The notes under the pieces were generated by a model. That model was given only the letters and a program-made list of their open reading frames with translations. It was not told the origin of the DNA and made no database searches. The position numbers and the translations under genes are program-made. This document shows, one piece after another, positions 13,740-22,701 of a stretch of DNA of 27,206 nt. Source of the stretch: RZZS01 sp964498755 (GTDB taxonomy: Bacteria; Pseudomonadota; Alphaproteobacteria; Micavibrionales; Micavibrionaceae); the NCBI GenBank assembly GCA_964498755.1, contig CAZCIB010000030.1, positions 1-27,206 of the forward strand, in the 5' to 3' direction. Position 1 is the stretch's first letter; every line of letters begins with the position of its first letter.

Positions 13740-15479
13740 TTAAACTTCATAGCCCATGTAAGGGTCCTTCAGTGTGAACTCCTTGTAGTTGTAACCTTTC
13801 CGCGAACAATAGGCTTCTGTCACTTCCCCATTGTCATTGACGCTTTCAATGGTCACAGGATGTTGCCAGAGCCTGTGCAGGTGCGGAAGTATCTTGCCTA
13901 CGTTTTCATCGTCCAGAGGCCTGCCGTCAAGCTTTTGATGCCTGAGGACAAGCGACCTGTCTGTTCGGGACTGATAATCATGAACCCTGATATCCGGGAA
14001 CATTTCGGAGAACCTGTAATCGCGAGCGAGCTGGCGGCGAATGGCCTTGAAGCCGTCTTCACTCTGAACCGCGATAACCTCATAATGTTTATTTTCTTTA
14101 AGGTCCTCAACAGTGAAGAAACCGAATTTCCGCATGACGGTCGGCGAGAGATATTGCTCGACAAAGGTTTCATCGCTGCAGGATTCCATTGCGTGTATGA
14201 CTGTGCCGAGCCAGTCGCCATTCCCGGCGATATGCGGGAACCACTCACGGTCTTCGTCAGTCGGGTCCATACATATCCTCTCGATATCCTCGAACATCGC
14301 GAATCCAAGCGCATAGGGGTTGATGCTCTGGGGCGCAAAAACATGCTGCGTTTCCCCGTTTGGCAGAGGCCTTTTCACGACCGAGGGTAATTGAAACGTT
14401 ACTCCATCATGAGAATTCCTGTAGCTCAGCTTCATGCCGTAATCAATCAAACCAATCTCGAACATAGTGTCGAGAATTTTGGCGTGCGTGAAGGTCGCCA
14501 TGCCCTCGTTAAGCATTTTGGTCATCATCTGCGGCTTGAAATAAGTCATAAGCTCCGAGCGCCTGCGCATGATTTCGCGCTGCCAGTCTGTTAAATGCGG
14601 CGCGTTTTCAGCCATGAATCCAAGAATGTTCTTTTCGCCGCGATGATGATAAGGGGGCGTCTCGTCTTTTTTATGCGCCTTGTCAAAAGCGTCCGACAAT
14701 TCGTCATCTTCTCCGTATCGTTTATCAACCGGTTCTATCCTGTCAAAGCGCGCAAGCTGCTTGCGCTCGTGGCGCGCGCGTCGCTCTTCTTCGGTCAGTT
14801 CCTTTCTGACCCGGGTGTCGGGCATATCCATGAACTCGAGCGCGTGGCAGGAATCGAGAAAATCGGAAACCGCCTTATGCCCGTAGTTACGCATGCAGTC
14901 CGATACGTAGTTCCGTAGAGCTCGCACGTCATTCAAGATCGTTTGCGTGCTGGTGAATTCCTGGAAAAGGTAATTGTTTTTAAAAACGGCGTTATGGCCG
15001 TAGCAGGCGTGTGCGATCACAAGCATCTGCATAATCGGCGTGTTGTTTGACATACAATACGCAAGGCAGGGATCGGAATTAATCACGATTTCATAAGATA
15101 GATTTTTACTGGCGTCATATTCTTTTTCATGTTTTTCACGCTTCTTGCCAAAACTCCAATGCGAATAGCTATCGGGCAGACCGTGGCTCGTATAGGCGTC
15201 CAGCATCTGGTCGGGCCGGATGATTTCGATCCGGTTTGGGAGCACGTCAAGCTTGAACTTGTCGACGGCAACGATGCTGATCACCTTGTCGGCAAGCTCC
15301 AGCCATGTTTTCGGCAGGTAAGGATCATCCTCGAATTCCGGTTTTCTGATAAGCGGATAATCGAATGAGTCGGCCTTGTGGGCATTGATAAAAACCTCCC
15401 ATCCGTCCTCATAATGACTCAAGAGGTCAACGATCTTTTGATAATAGGGCTGCTGTTCTTCAGGTAAATCAAGACTCAT
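13740..15479 (-). CDS. spoVR: SpoVR family protein
   Basis: This 579-aa protein is a SpoVR/YcgB family member. Typical segments are HYEDGWEVFINAHKADSFDYP near the N-terminus, YGHNAVFKNNYLFQEFT at about 164-180 and WQREIMRRRSELMTYFKPQM at about 300-319 containing conserved aromatic and basic residues. In Bacillus SpoVR affects spore cortex, but in non-sporulating bacteria it goes with the PrkA kinase and DUF444 protein in stationary or nitrogen-stress responses. Biochemical function is unknown. The start ATG has GGAGGG about 8 bases upstream and sits 14 bp after the yeaH-like stop, third gene of the operon. Confidence 0.95.
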   Translation of the reverse strand: MSLDLPEEQQPYYQKIVDLLSHYEDGWEVFINAHKADSFDYPLIRKPEFEDDPYLPKTWLELADKVISIVAVDKFKLDVLPNRIEIIRPDQMLDAYTSHGLPDSYSHWSFGKKREKHEKEYDASKNLSYEIVINSDPCLAYCMSNNTPIMQMLVIAHACYGHNAVFKNNYLFQEFTSTQTILNDVRALRNYVSDCMRNYGHKAVSDFLDSCHALEFMDMPDTRVRKELTEEERRARHERKQLARFDRIEPVDKRYGEDDELSDAFDKAHKKDETPPYHHRGEKNILGFMAENAPHLTDWQREIMRRRSELMTYFKPQMMTKMLNEGMATFTHAKILDTMFEIGLIDYGMKLSYRNSHDGVTFQLPSVVKRPLPNGETQHVFAPQSINPYALGFAMFEDIERICMDPTDEDREWFPHIAGNGDWLGTVIHAMESCSDETFVEQYLSPTVMRKFGFFTVEDLKENKHYEVIAVQSEDGFKAIRRQLARDYRFSEMFPDIRVHDYQSRTDRSLVLRHQKLDGRPLDDENVGKILPHLHRLWQHPVTIESVNDNGEVTEAYCSRKGYNYKEFTLKDPYMGYEV

Positions 15480-15493
15480 TCTTATGCCCTCCT

Positions 15494-17014
15494 TTAAGCC
15501 GGCGCCGGCGCCGAAGCGTGATGCACAGGCTGACCGGGTTTGTGACCGCCCTGCGGGAAGAAACTTTTGAAGGCGTCCAGGGCGTCTGCGGGTGATTTGA
15601 GCTCCGCCGTAAACATCCTGTCAGGGAATTGTTCCGCAAGTTTTTGATAAATCTCTAGCAGAGAGCTTTCATAGGCAGAGTAACCGCCTCCAGGCTTTAT
15701 CTCCGTATAGAAAAACCCCTGAACATCGGGTAAGAGTTCTTCCATGGCTTTCATCAGGGCGTGACTATCAGACTCGAAATTATCGCCGTCAGAAGCCTGC
15801 GCGACATAGATATTCCATTCGGAAGGTGGAAAATCCCGGGCAATGACCTCTTTGTCTTTTACAATACAGGAAGACACCATAGTGCCGCCGCTTTTGCTCG
15901 GATTAAAAAACTCTTCTTCACTGACTTCTTCGGCGTTAGAGGTGTGGTATATAAACTTCAGCGCAATCTCATCATAATTTGCGTTCACGAACCTGTATAG
16001 AAGGTGGAAGAAGCTTTTCGCAATTTCAATTTTATGCTTGTCCATTGAACCTGAAACGTCCATGTTGCAAAGTACAACAGCCTTGGCGGCCGGTTGCGGA
16101 ATATCGTCTTCGACGTCGTATACCCGGTGCTCGGGCCTAAGTTTTCCGGCGTTTTCTCTCGTCTTGATATGTTCCGGCAGCCTTTTTTCGAGCACGACAA
16201 TCCGTTTACGCGCCGTTTCATCCATCGTTTCCCGCAGCCGGGATTTCATTTTCTCTACGGTTTGCAGCAAAAGATCGACTGGCTCCGGTTTTTTCTCGCC
16301 ATTGTTTTCGGGCTGAAACTCCGCTGATAAAGACCCCACCAGAACGGGGATAATTTTTTCCTTGCGGCTCACGGGCATTTTTTCAAGGCCCGGACTTTCA
16401 ACGCCTTCGGCAAAGCCAGCCAGAATATCGAACTGCTCTCCCAGGTTTCCCAGCGCCCGTTTTTTCCCGAGCTTGTCGAGTATCAGAGCTTCGCCGCGGC
16501 GTTTTTCGTCCGTGCGTTTTTGCTCCATAAGGTGGGACGGTCCCTTGTTCGTGTAGCCGGCTTTTTCCCGGTCTACGATCCGCACGTCCTTCCCGCGCAG
16601 TTTATGCATGTTCGGGAGCTCGCGCCCCTCGAAAAGTATGTTAAGAAGCTCGTCATAAGTCAGATAGATTTCGGAAGGCCGCGGTGAATCCGGACCGTCC
16701 GAAGCTTTCGGACGCCCACCTTGTCCGGGCGGCGGCTTTGGTATCTTGTCGCCAACGTCATACGCGAGATTGCCCGGAAAAACGCGCCGGAAGACGCCGC
16801 CCTGACCGTGACGTATCGTCGGCTCTTCCAGCGTTTCCGGGGGGATAGGAACCGTTACTCCGTCCTTTCCAAAATCCTCAATGCTGTCATTGACGATTTT
16901 ATCGCGGACAGCTTCCCTGATAATTTTTTTGTATCTCTCCCGGAAAAGCTGGCGGTCGACGCGGAACTTCTCACTGACCGGCTCGTCCCGCCTGTCAACA
17001 ATCACTGTTGTCAT
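15494..17014 (-). CDS. yeaH: YeaH/YhbH family protein (DUF444)
   Basis: This 506-aa protein matches the YeaH/YhbH family. A conserved basic N-terminus (DRRDEPVSEKFRVDRQLFRE) is followed by EPTIRHGQGG at 64-73, a glycine- and proline-rich linker (about 95-115) and a C-terminal von Willebrand A-like domain with the metal site DVSGS at 319-323. The partner kinase PrkA is encoded immediately upstream and SpoVR immediately downstream. In E. coli yeaG-yeaH are expressed together in stationary phase and nitrogen starvation. The start is supported by GGGAGGAG upstream. Confidence 0.95.
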   Translation of the reverse strand: MTTVIVDRRDEPVSEKFRVDRQLFRERYKKIIREAVRDKIVNDSIEDFGKDGVTVPIPPETLEEPTIRHGQGGVFRRVFPGNLAYDVGDKIPKPPPGQGGRPKASDGPDSPRPSEIYLTYDELLNILFEGRELPNMHKLRGKDVRIVDREKAGYTNKGPSHLMEQKRTDEKRRGEALILDKLGKKRALGNLGEQFDILAGFAEGVESPGLEKMPVSRKEKIIPVLVGSLSAEFQPENNGEKKPEPVDLLLQTVEKMKSRLRETMDETARKRIVVLEKRLPEHIKTRENAGKLRPEHRVYDVEDDIPQPAAKAVVLCNMDVSGSMDKHKIEIAKSFFHLLYRFVNANYDEIALKFIYHTSNAEEVSEEEFFNPSKSGGTMVSSCIVKDKEVIARDFPPSEWNIYVAQASDGDNFESDSHALMKAMEELLPDVQGFFYTEIKPGGGYSAYESSLLEIYQKLAEQFPDRMFTAELKSPADALDAFKSFFPQGGHKPGQPVHHASAPAPA

Positions 17015-17056
17015 GGCAAAACTCCTCCCTGTATGTGTTTTTTCAAGAGTCGGCTG

Positions 17057-19186
17057 TTAACCGTTCGTGAAATTCAGGTAATGTAAAGCTCTTTGCCGCA
17101 TCGACGGAGTCGTAAAGCCTTTGCGTTCCATGTTGGCATGAAAACGCTCGAACTGGGTACGATCATCTTCTGTTCTTAAATCATCGGCATTTTTTGCTTT
17201 AAAGATATGACGCTTTTTGCCCTGATCGAGCTCATGCTGTGCTCGGATAACCTTGGCAAGGGGCTCGAAAGTATCCCATCGAACAACCACTGGCTTCTGA
17301 TCTTCGGGCGCCTTACCCTCATTAAACTTGCCGATGCGCTTTAACTCGCGGTCAACGCCATGCGTGGCTGTGCGGCGAAACTCCGGCCCATTCGTTATGC
17401 CAGCCGCCTTCTCCATAGCCTGTAAATATTTTTCTATGGTCTCAAGCTCGATGGGTTCTCCCGACTCGTCGATTAGATTTTCTTTTTCCAGAGAGGCCTC
17501 CGCATAAGCAAGATAACGATCAAATTCTCGCTGGCATTCGGTATCGTCTGCGTCAATGATCGCCTGGTTTACTTCTTTCTCAAGCCACTTTCTGTAATCA
17601 GACTCGATATCTTTCACATAGGCGAGATAGGTTTCTTTTTGATCGGAGGAAATGACAGTTTCATCCGCTTTCGCAATGTAACTCCTTAAGGTTTCGAGCA
17701 GGAGAATACCGTCAGCTTCCTCGTAACCGTGCACCGAGCGCGCATTGAAAGTTTCAAGCAGAACGCGCTCGGTTGCGTCACGTATGCTGAAACCATCCAT
17801 GCCCTCATCCGGATGTTGTTTACGGATCAGCTCCCTGCGTTCAGGTATTTTTTCCTTTGGGCCATCAGGTATTTCGCCATTCATGACCTTAGCGCGCAGA
17901 CGCCTGTCATAGCTTTTAAGGGAGCCATCCTTGCCGTCTTTCAGACGTGTGACGACTGAAAATTCAGCAAGCAAATCCAAGGTTTTCGGCCCCATCGGCA
18001 TCTCAGCCTGAGGGAATCTCTTCAGGATTTTTTCGTAAATCTTTTTCTCTTCAGACATACGCAGGGAATAGGGTACGTCAACTACCGTAATCCTATTCCG
18101 GGCAGCGTCGCTGTCGTTTTCCTGGCTGAATTTTTTCCAGACAGAGTCATTGGAAGTGATAACAATGACTTGTCGCATGGGGAACAAGCCGCCAGCAGCT
18201 CCCGTAAAGTAGCCTGTGGTAACTCCTTCGAGGAGCGTGTTCATCAGCGCCGGGTTGTTTCGAAAGCCTTCCGGCCAGTGTAGTATTCCCCTGTTAGATT
18301 TACTTAAAGTTCCAGACGTGTAAGCGTCAGGATCTCCCTTTCGAAGGGTTGCTCCATCCGGGTTGAGCGGATCTTCCTCGCCCACGCGTGTCAAGTCGGG
18401 TTCCCCGACAAATGAGGCTATATCAGCTGATTTGGGGTCTTTGGGATCAATTTTGTCATAGGCAATCTGGAAGTTGCAAGAGGGGTGAACTTTTTCGACC
18501 TCGAAGGCCTCCGCCGCGTTTCCATTTGCATTTTTTAGCCTTTTAGAAACCCAAGGAGACGGCTGATTTTTTGAAAAAGCGCTCTCTGGAATTCCATAAG
18601 TTTGACAAACTTTCTTTATCCTGTCTTTATTTGTGAAAAGACTGAGAACGGTATCCCCAAAAGGAGAACGCTCGCCCGTTTTTTTGCAGCGCAACATATA
18701 AACGGGTTCTTGTTCATTCAGTTCTTCGAGAACCTCGGTTAGTTCTGTTTTACCCGAGCCAACGGGACCACGTAAAACCAATATTCCAGAAGCGTCTCTT
18801 TTCAGAACACCTACAATAGCGTCGACAACGCTCTCAACATCGTAAAATTCTTCGAACGGCTTGTAACGGCGTATAGTCTGACCCCCGAATACGCGGCGCT
18901 CCTGATCGTCAGACTGACGGGTGTCAACTTTTATTGGTTCGCCTATAGCATTCAGAATTCTTCTGGCCGGAGATACGTAAACATTCGGGTCGGTTTTTGC
19001 GCGCTCGAGGGTCTCGGCGATGCTCAGGACTTCATTCTCGCCAAACTCATCGGCGTTCCACAAAAGCCCGCCAAGAGAGTCATCATGCTCATTGGCATTC
19101 GAATGTGGCTGACCGCCGTCTATCTGGTCCGCTTTCGTAACTTCTGCTGATACCTTACCAGCGGCGCGAGCGCTTTGCTGAGCCAT
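17057..19186 (-). CDS. prkA: PrkA-type serine protein kinase
   Basis: This 709-aa protein has an AAA-like module with Walker A GPVGSGKT at about 140-147, then a long helical region and a C-terminal domain (about 590-700) with the PrkA signature KPVVVRWDTFEPLAKVIRAQ (read in part). PrkA proteins (YeaG in E. coli, about 640 aa) autophosphorylate and influence stationary-phase and starvation gene expression; some act as AAA proteases. The N-terminal 60 residues are extra, polar and acidic, and look disordered. ATG 19186 follows GTGGAGGTATTC; the frame opens 4 codons earlier at a GTG that is part of this ribosome site. It is the first gene of the prkA-yeaH-spoVR operon; no sigma-54 promoter was found upstream. 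Confidence 0.95.
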   Translation of the reverse strand: MAQQSARAAGKVSAEVTKADQIDGGQPHSNANEHDDSLGGLLWNADEFGENEVLSIAETLERAKTDPNVYVSPARRILNAIGEPIKVDTRQSDDQERRVFGGQTIRRYKPFEEFYDVESVVDAIVGVLKRDASGILVLRGPVGSGKTELTEVLEELNEQEPVYMLRCKKTGERSPFGDTVLSLFTNKDRIKKVCQTYGIPESAFSKNQPSPWVSKRLKNANGNAAEAFEVEKVHPSCNFQIAYDKIDPKDPKSADIASFVGEPDLTRVGEEDPLNPDGATLRKGDPDAYTSGTLSKSNRGILHWPEGFRNNPALMNTLLEGVTTGYFTGAAGGLFPMRQVIVITSNDSVWKKFSQENDSDAARNRITVVDVPYSLRMSEEKKIYEKILKRFPQAEMPMGPKTLDLLAEFSVVTRLKDGKDGSLKSYDRRLRAKVMNGEIPDGPKEKIPERRELIRKQHPDEGMDGFSIRDATERVLLETFNARSVHGYEEADGILLLETLRSYIAKADETVISSDQKETYLAYVKDIESDYRKWLEKEVNQAIIDADDTECQREFDRYLAYAEASLEKENLIDESGEPIELETIEKYLQAMEKAAGITNGPEFRRTATHGVDRELKRIGKFNEGKAPEDQKPVVVRWDTFEPLAKVIRAQHELDQGKKRHIFKAKNADDLRTEDDRTQFERFHANMERKGFTTPSMRQRALHYLNFTNG

Positions 19187-19377
19187 GAATACCTCCACGT
19201 CTGTTCGTTTTGTTGTTTCTGGTTGAGTTCAGAAATATAGAAAGCTTCAGATTTGTCAAACGGAAATTTGCAATGTCCATGTACTTTTTTGTAAAATTAG
19301 ATGCCGCTGGCAATATCAGGCTTTTTAACGCTTTGAAAAGGCTTGTATATAAAAAACGATTCAACGAAAAAGTATTA

Positions 19378-22300
19378 TCAGGCCGCTTCTTTCGCTCTCG
19401 TAATGGCGATCTTGACGTTTTCCCCCGCAACTTCATGCGCGCCGACATAGGCTGCGTCCTTGGGGATGCCCAGAGTCAGCGCGTTGGCCAGCGTTTCCGC
19501 CTTGATGAACTCGCTGTGCTGGTTAACGGCTTCCTGCATGGTGACGGGCAACTCTAACGACAGGTCAATTCGGTCGGAAATATGGAAGTCCGCGTCTTTG
19601 CGCGTCTGCTGGATCAGGCGAATGAGATCGCGCGCCAGGCCTTCGCGCTCCAGTTCCGGCGTGAGCTTCGTATCCAGTATCACCGCGCCCTGACCGCTGA
19701 GTTGCTGCGCGGCGAGGCCCCCGGCTGTGACGAGCCGCATCGAAAACTCGTCTTCGTTTAAAATTTCCCCGGCAATCGTGACGGTCCCGTCGCCGTTATC
19801 GCTCCAGTCGCCGGATTTTGCGGCGGGCATGATGTCTTTCATCTTCGCGCCGACGCGCTTGCCGATGGCGGGATTGACCTTTAACTCCAGCGTTCCGTAT
19901 TCGGACAGGTTATCGGTAAGGGTGAGAATTTTCACGTTCAGCTCGTCCTGGATCAGGTCGGCGTAGTCGTTCAGACGGCTGGCGTCTTCGCTGGCGACGA
20001 TCATCTCGGCGAGCGGCAAACGCACGCGCAGACCTTCGAGTTCGCGTACGGAAAGCGCCGCAGAACAGACTTCACGCGTCCGGTCCATGGCGGATACAAG
20101 CTCCTTGTCCTCCGGCAACATTGAAGCGTCCGGCCAGCCCGCAAGGTGTACGCTCTTTTCGCCCGTCAGGCCGCTGTAAATCTTGTCCGTGATAAAGGGC
20201 AGAAACGGCGCGGCTACGCGGGCCAGGTTGTGCAAAACGGTATAGAGCGTATCGTACGCGGCCTGTTTGTCGGCGTCTTTTTCCGCGCGCCAGAACCGGT
20301 CCCTAGCGCGGCGGATATACCAGTTATTGAGCGCGTCCATAAAGAGCTGGATCGCGTTACAGGCCGCCGGGATGTCGTAGGCGTCGAGCTTCGTTTCAAC
20401 CGTTTCGATCAGCTCGCGCGTTTTGGCGAGGATATAGCGGTCGAGTACGCTTTCGGCGTCCTGAATAATATTTCCCTTCGCATGATCGGCGTTGGCGTAA
20501 AGCGTGAAGAACGAGTACGCGTTCCACACCGGGTTGACGATTGCGTTTCTTGTCTGGCCGATAGCTTTGCCGTCTTTGGGTATGGATAAATCCCCGCCCG
20601 TCATCAGCGGCGTTGAAACCAGATACCAGCGCAGCGCGTCCGAGCCATAAGTGTTAAACACCTCAATCGGGTCCGGGTAGTTTTTCAATCGCTTGGAGAG
20701 TTTCTGGTGGTTTTCGTCGAGCACGACGCCGTGGCAGATGCAATTTCTAAAAGGCGCCTTATCGAACAAAGCCGTAGACAGAACCATCAGCGTGTAAAAC
20801 CAGCCGCGCGTCTGGGCAATGTATTCCACGATAAAATCGCCGGGGAAATGGGTCTCGAACCAGTCTTTATTCTTGAACGGATAATGCACCTGCGCAAAGG
20901 GCATGGAGCCGCTCTCGAACCAGCAGTCAAGCACGTCCTCGACGCGGACCATCTTCGATTTGCCGGTCGGATCGTCCGGGTTGGGCCGGGTCAGGTCGTC
21001 GATATAGGGACGGTGGAGATTGTCGATCTTTACGCCGAAATCGCGCTCCATTTCCTCGATCGAGCCATAGACGTCGATGCGCGGGTATTCCGGGTTATCC
21101 GACTTCCAGACCGGGATCGGCGCGCCCCAGAAGCGGTTCCTTGCAATGTTCCAGTCGCGCGCGCCTTCGAGCCATTTGCCGAACTGCCCGTCGCGCACAT
21201 GATGCGGCACCCAGTTAATGTTTTCGCGGTTGAGCGCGGCCATGCGGTCCCGGAATTTCGAGACTTCCAAATACCAGCTGTTGATCGCCTTATAAATCAG
21301 CGGCTCGTCCGTGCGCCAGCAATGCGGGTAGTTGTGGTCGATGGTCTCGTGCCGCACGAGCTTCTTTTCATCTTTTAGTTTCTGAATGACAAGCTTGTTG
21401 GCGTCGCGCCAGAGCAGGCCCTCGAAATCCGGCACTTCGCTCGTGAACTTGCCCTGATTGTCGATGGGCACGACGATCTCTATGCCGTAGCCGCGGCAGA
21501 GCACAAGGTCTTCCTCGCCAAAGCCCGGCGCTTCATGGGCGATGCCGGTACCGTCCGTGTCAGTGACGAAATCGGCGAGCAATACTTTGAAAGTTTTCCC
21601 GTCGTTTTTCCTGTCCGCGAAATAGGGGAAGAGGGGCTTGTAGGAAAGGCCTTCAAGCTCGCGGCCTTTGACAACTTTCAAGATCCCCTCACCCGGTTCA
21701 CTCTGTGATCCGGCCTCTCCCCGGGGAGAGGCCTTTTCCCTTCTCCCTTTGGAGAGGGAGGGACCCGCGCCGTCAGGTGCGGGAGGGTGAGAGGCGAATT
21801 CCTTCGCGTAAGCCTGTAGACGATCCTTCGCCATGATAACGATCTCGCCTTCATGCTCGATAAAAGCGTATTCAATATCCGGCCCGACGGCGAGGGCGAG
21901 GTTCGAAGGCAGCGTCCACGGAGTCGTGGTCCATGCGAGCATATAGGCGGTTTTTCCGTCTATTTTTTCATCCAGCTCAAACGCGATGGTGACCGCCGGG
22001 TCCTGGCGCATGCGGTAGGAATTATCGAGCCGCGTCTCGAAATTGGACAGCGGGCTTTCAACCGCCCAAGAATAGGGCACGACGCGGTAGTCCTCGTAAA
22101 TCAGGCCCTTGTCCCAGAGCTCTTTAAACGCCCACATGACGCTTTCCATGTAGGTCACGTCGAGCGTCTTGTAATCATTCTCGAAATCGACCCAGCGCCC
22201 TTGCCGGTTCACGTAGTATTCCCAGTCCTTGGTGAACTGCAGCACGGATTTCTGGCAGGCGGCGTTATATTTATCGATGCCGTAGTCTAAGATTTCCTTG

Positions 22301-22635
22301 CGTCCCGAAATGCCAATCTCTTTTTCCGTTTGCAGCTCGGCGGGCAGGCCGTGCGTGTCCCAGCCAAAACGCCGATCGACCTTGAAGCCCTGCATGGTTT
22401 TATAGCGCGGGATCAAATCCTTGACGTAGCCGGTAACCAGATGCCCGTAATGCGGCAGGCCGTTGGCGAAAGGCGGGCCGTCATAGAAGACGAATTCCTT
22501 TTCGCCTTCGCGATTTTTAATCGTCTCGCGGAAAACGTCTTCCGACTGCCAGTGCGCGAGAATTTCCTCCTCGATCTTTGGATATTCGGGATTTGTCGGG
22601 GCGTCTGGGTAATTCTTCGTATTTTCAGCGGACAT
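19378..22635 (-). CDS. ileS: Isoleucyl-tRNA synthetase, eukaryotic-type (IleS2), with in-frame insertion
   Basis: This 1085-aa class I synthetase charges tRNA-Ile. The ATP site has HYGH at 62-65 and KLSKR at 645-649; the CP1 editing domain has WTTTPWTLPSN at 235-245 and TDTDGTGIAHEAPGFG at 358-373. The motifs PHYGHLVTGYVKD and KRLKNYPDP, together with the length, mark the eukaryotic-type enzyme found in Rickettsiales and some other bacteria, a type generally insensitive to mupirocin. Residues 281-317 are foreign in composition (Pro, Gly, Ser, Arg rich) and are encoded by the palindromic element 21685-21794 inside CP1. The gene has its own promoter and a leader hairpin. Downstream a 191-bp gap, with no terminator that I can see, separates it from prkA. 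Confidence 0.97.
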   Translation of the reverse strand: MSAENTKNYPDAPTNPEYPKIEEEILAHWQSEDVFRETIKNREGEKEFVFYDGPPFANGLPHYGHLVTGYVKDLIPRYKTMQGFKVDRRFGWDTHGLPAELQTEKEIGISGRKEILDYGIDKYNAACQKSVLQFTKDWEYYVNRQGRWVDFENDYKTLDVTYMESVMWAFKELWDKGLIYEDYRVVPYSWAVESPLSNFETRLDNSYRMRQDPAVTIAFELDEKIDGKTAYMLAWTTTPWTLPSNLALAVGPDIEYAFIEHEGEIVIMAKDRLQAYAKEFASHPPAPDGAGPSLSKGRREKASPRGEAGSQSEPGEGILKVVKGRELEGLSYKPLFPYFADRKNDGKTFKVLLADFVTDTDGTGIAHEAPGFGEEDLVLCRGYGIEIVVPIDNQGKFTSEVPDFEGLLWRDANKLVIQKLKDEKKLVRHETIDHNYPHCWRTDEPLIYKAINSWYLEVSKFRDRMAALNRENINWVPHHVRDGQFGKWLEGARDWNIARNRFWGAPIPVWKSDNPEYPRIDVYGSIEEMERDFGVKIDNLHRPYIDDLTRPNPDDPTGKSKMVRVEDVLDCWFESGSMPFAQVHYPFKNKDWFETHFPGDFIVEYIAQTRGWFYTLMVLSTALFDKAPFRNCICHGVVLDENHQKLSKRLKNYPDPIEVFNTYGSDALRWYLVSTPLMTGGDLSIPKDGKAIGQTRNAIVNPVWNAYSFFTLYANADHAKGNIIQDAESVLDRYILAKTRELIETVETKLDAYDIPAACNAIQLFMDALNNWYIRRARDRFWRAEKDADKQAAYDTLYTVLHNLARVAAPFLPFITDKIYSGLTGEKSVHLAGWPDASMLPEDKELVSAMDRTREVCSAALSVRELEGLRVRLPLAEMIVASEDASRLNDYADLIQDELNVKILTLTDNLSEYGTLELKVNPAIGKRVGAKMKDIMPAAKSGDWSDNGDGTVTIAGEILNEDEFSMRLVTAGGLAAQQLSGQGAVILDTKLTPELEREGLARDLIRLIQQTRKDADFHISDRIDLSLELPVTMQEAVNQHSEFIKAETLANALTLGIPKDAAYVGAHEVAGENVKIAITRAKEAA
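21685..21794. repeat. 110-bp nested palindromic element inserted in frame in ileS
   Basis: Outer arms CCCCTCACCC (21685-21694) and GGGTGAGAGG (21785-21794) are complementary at 9 of 10 positions. Inside are a perfect 22-bp palindrome (21712-21733, centre CCCCGGGG), a stem CCTTCTCC/GGAGAGGG and a stem CCCGCGCC-GTCA-GGTGCGGG. This is the style of the small palindromic elements that are scattered between genes in many proteobacteria. Here it encodes IleRS residues 281-317 (ending in PGEG) with no stop in the host frame. I see no second copy in this window. Target duplication cannot be recognised reliably. Confidence 0.85.
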
Positions 22636-22641
22636 GCGTAG

Positions 22642-22666
22642 GCTCTTTCATCTTCAAACAAAGAGC
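22642..22666 (-). promoter_or_regulatory. Leader hairpin of ileS holding the ribosome site
   Basis: GCTCTTT and AAAGAGC pair perfectly (7 bp, 11-base loop) in the roughly 26-nt leader between the predicted transcription start and the ATG. AAAGAG in the right arm is the only plausible Shine-Dalgarno, so the hairpin could limit translation. There is no T-box-like structure or room for one. Confidence 0.45.
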
Positions 22667-22667
22667 T

Positions 22668-22696
22668 TTTATAGGGGATCACAGGCTGGGAGACAA
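22668..22696 (-). promoter_or_regulatory. Promoter of ileS
   Basis: On the minus strand TTGTCT (22696-22691), a 17-base spacer and TATAAA (22673-22668) fit sigma-70 well. It begins 5 bp after the stop of the upstream gene and predicts a start near 22661, right at the leader hairpin. Confidence 0.6.
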
Positions 22697-22701
22697 GGGT
22701 T

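Noticed and set aside
19234..19259. TTGACA and TATATT upstream of prkA (minus strand)
   Set aside because: The spacer is 14 bases, too short for a normal sigma-70 promoter.
19269..19279. TGG-TTGCA-like match to a sigma-54 promoter upstream of prkA (minus strand)
   Set aside because: The GG and GC doublets are about 5 bases apart instead of the 10 required.
20707..21378. Long plus-strand frame (223 codons) inside ileS
   Set aside because: It mirrors the well-conserved ileS frame in GC-rich DNA, has no ribosome site and no recognisable domain.
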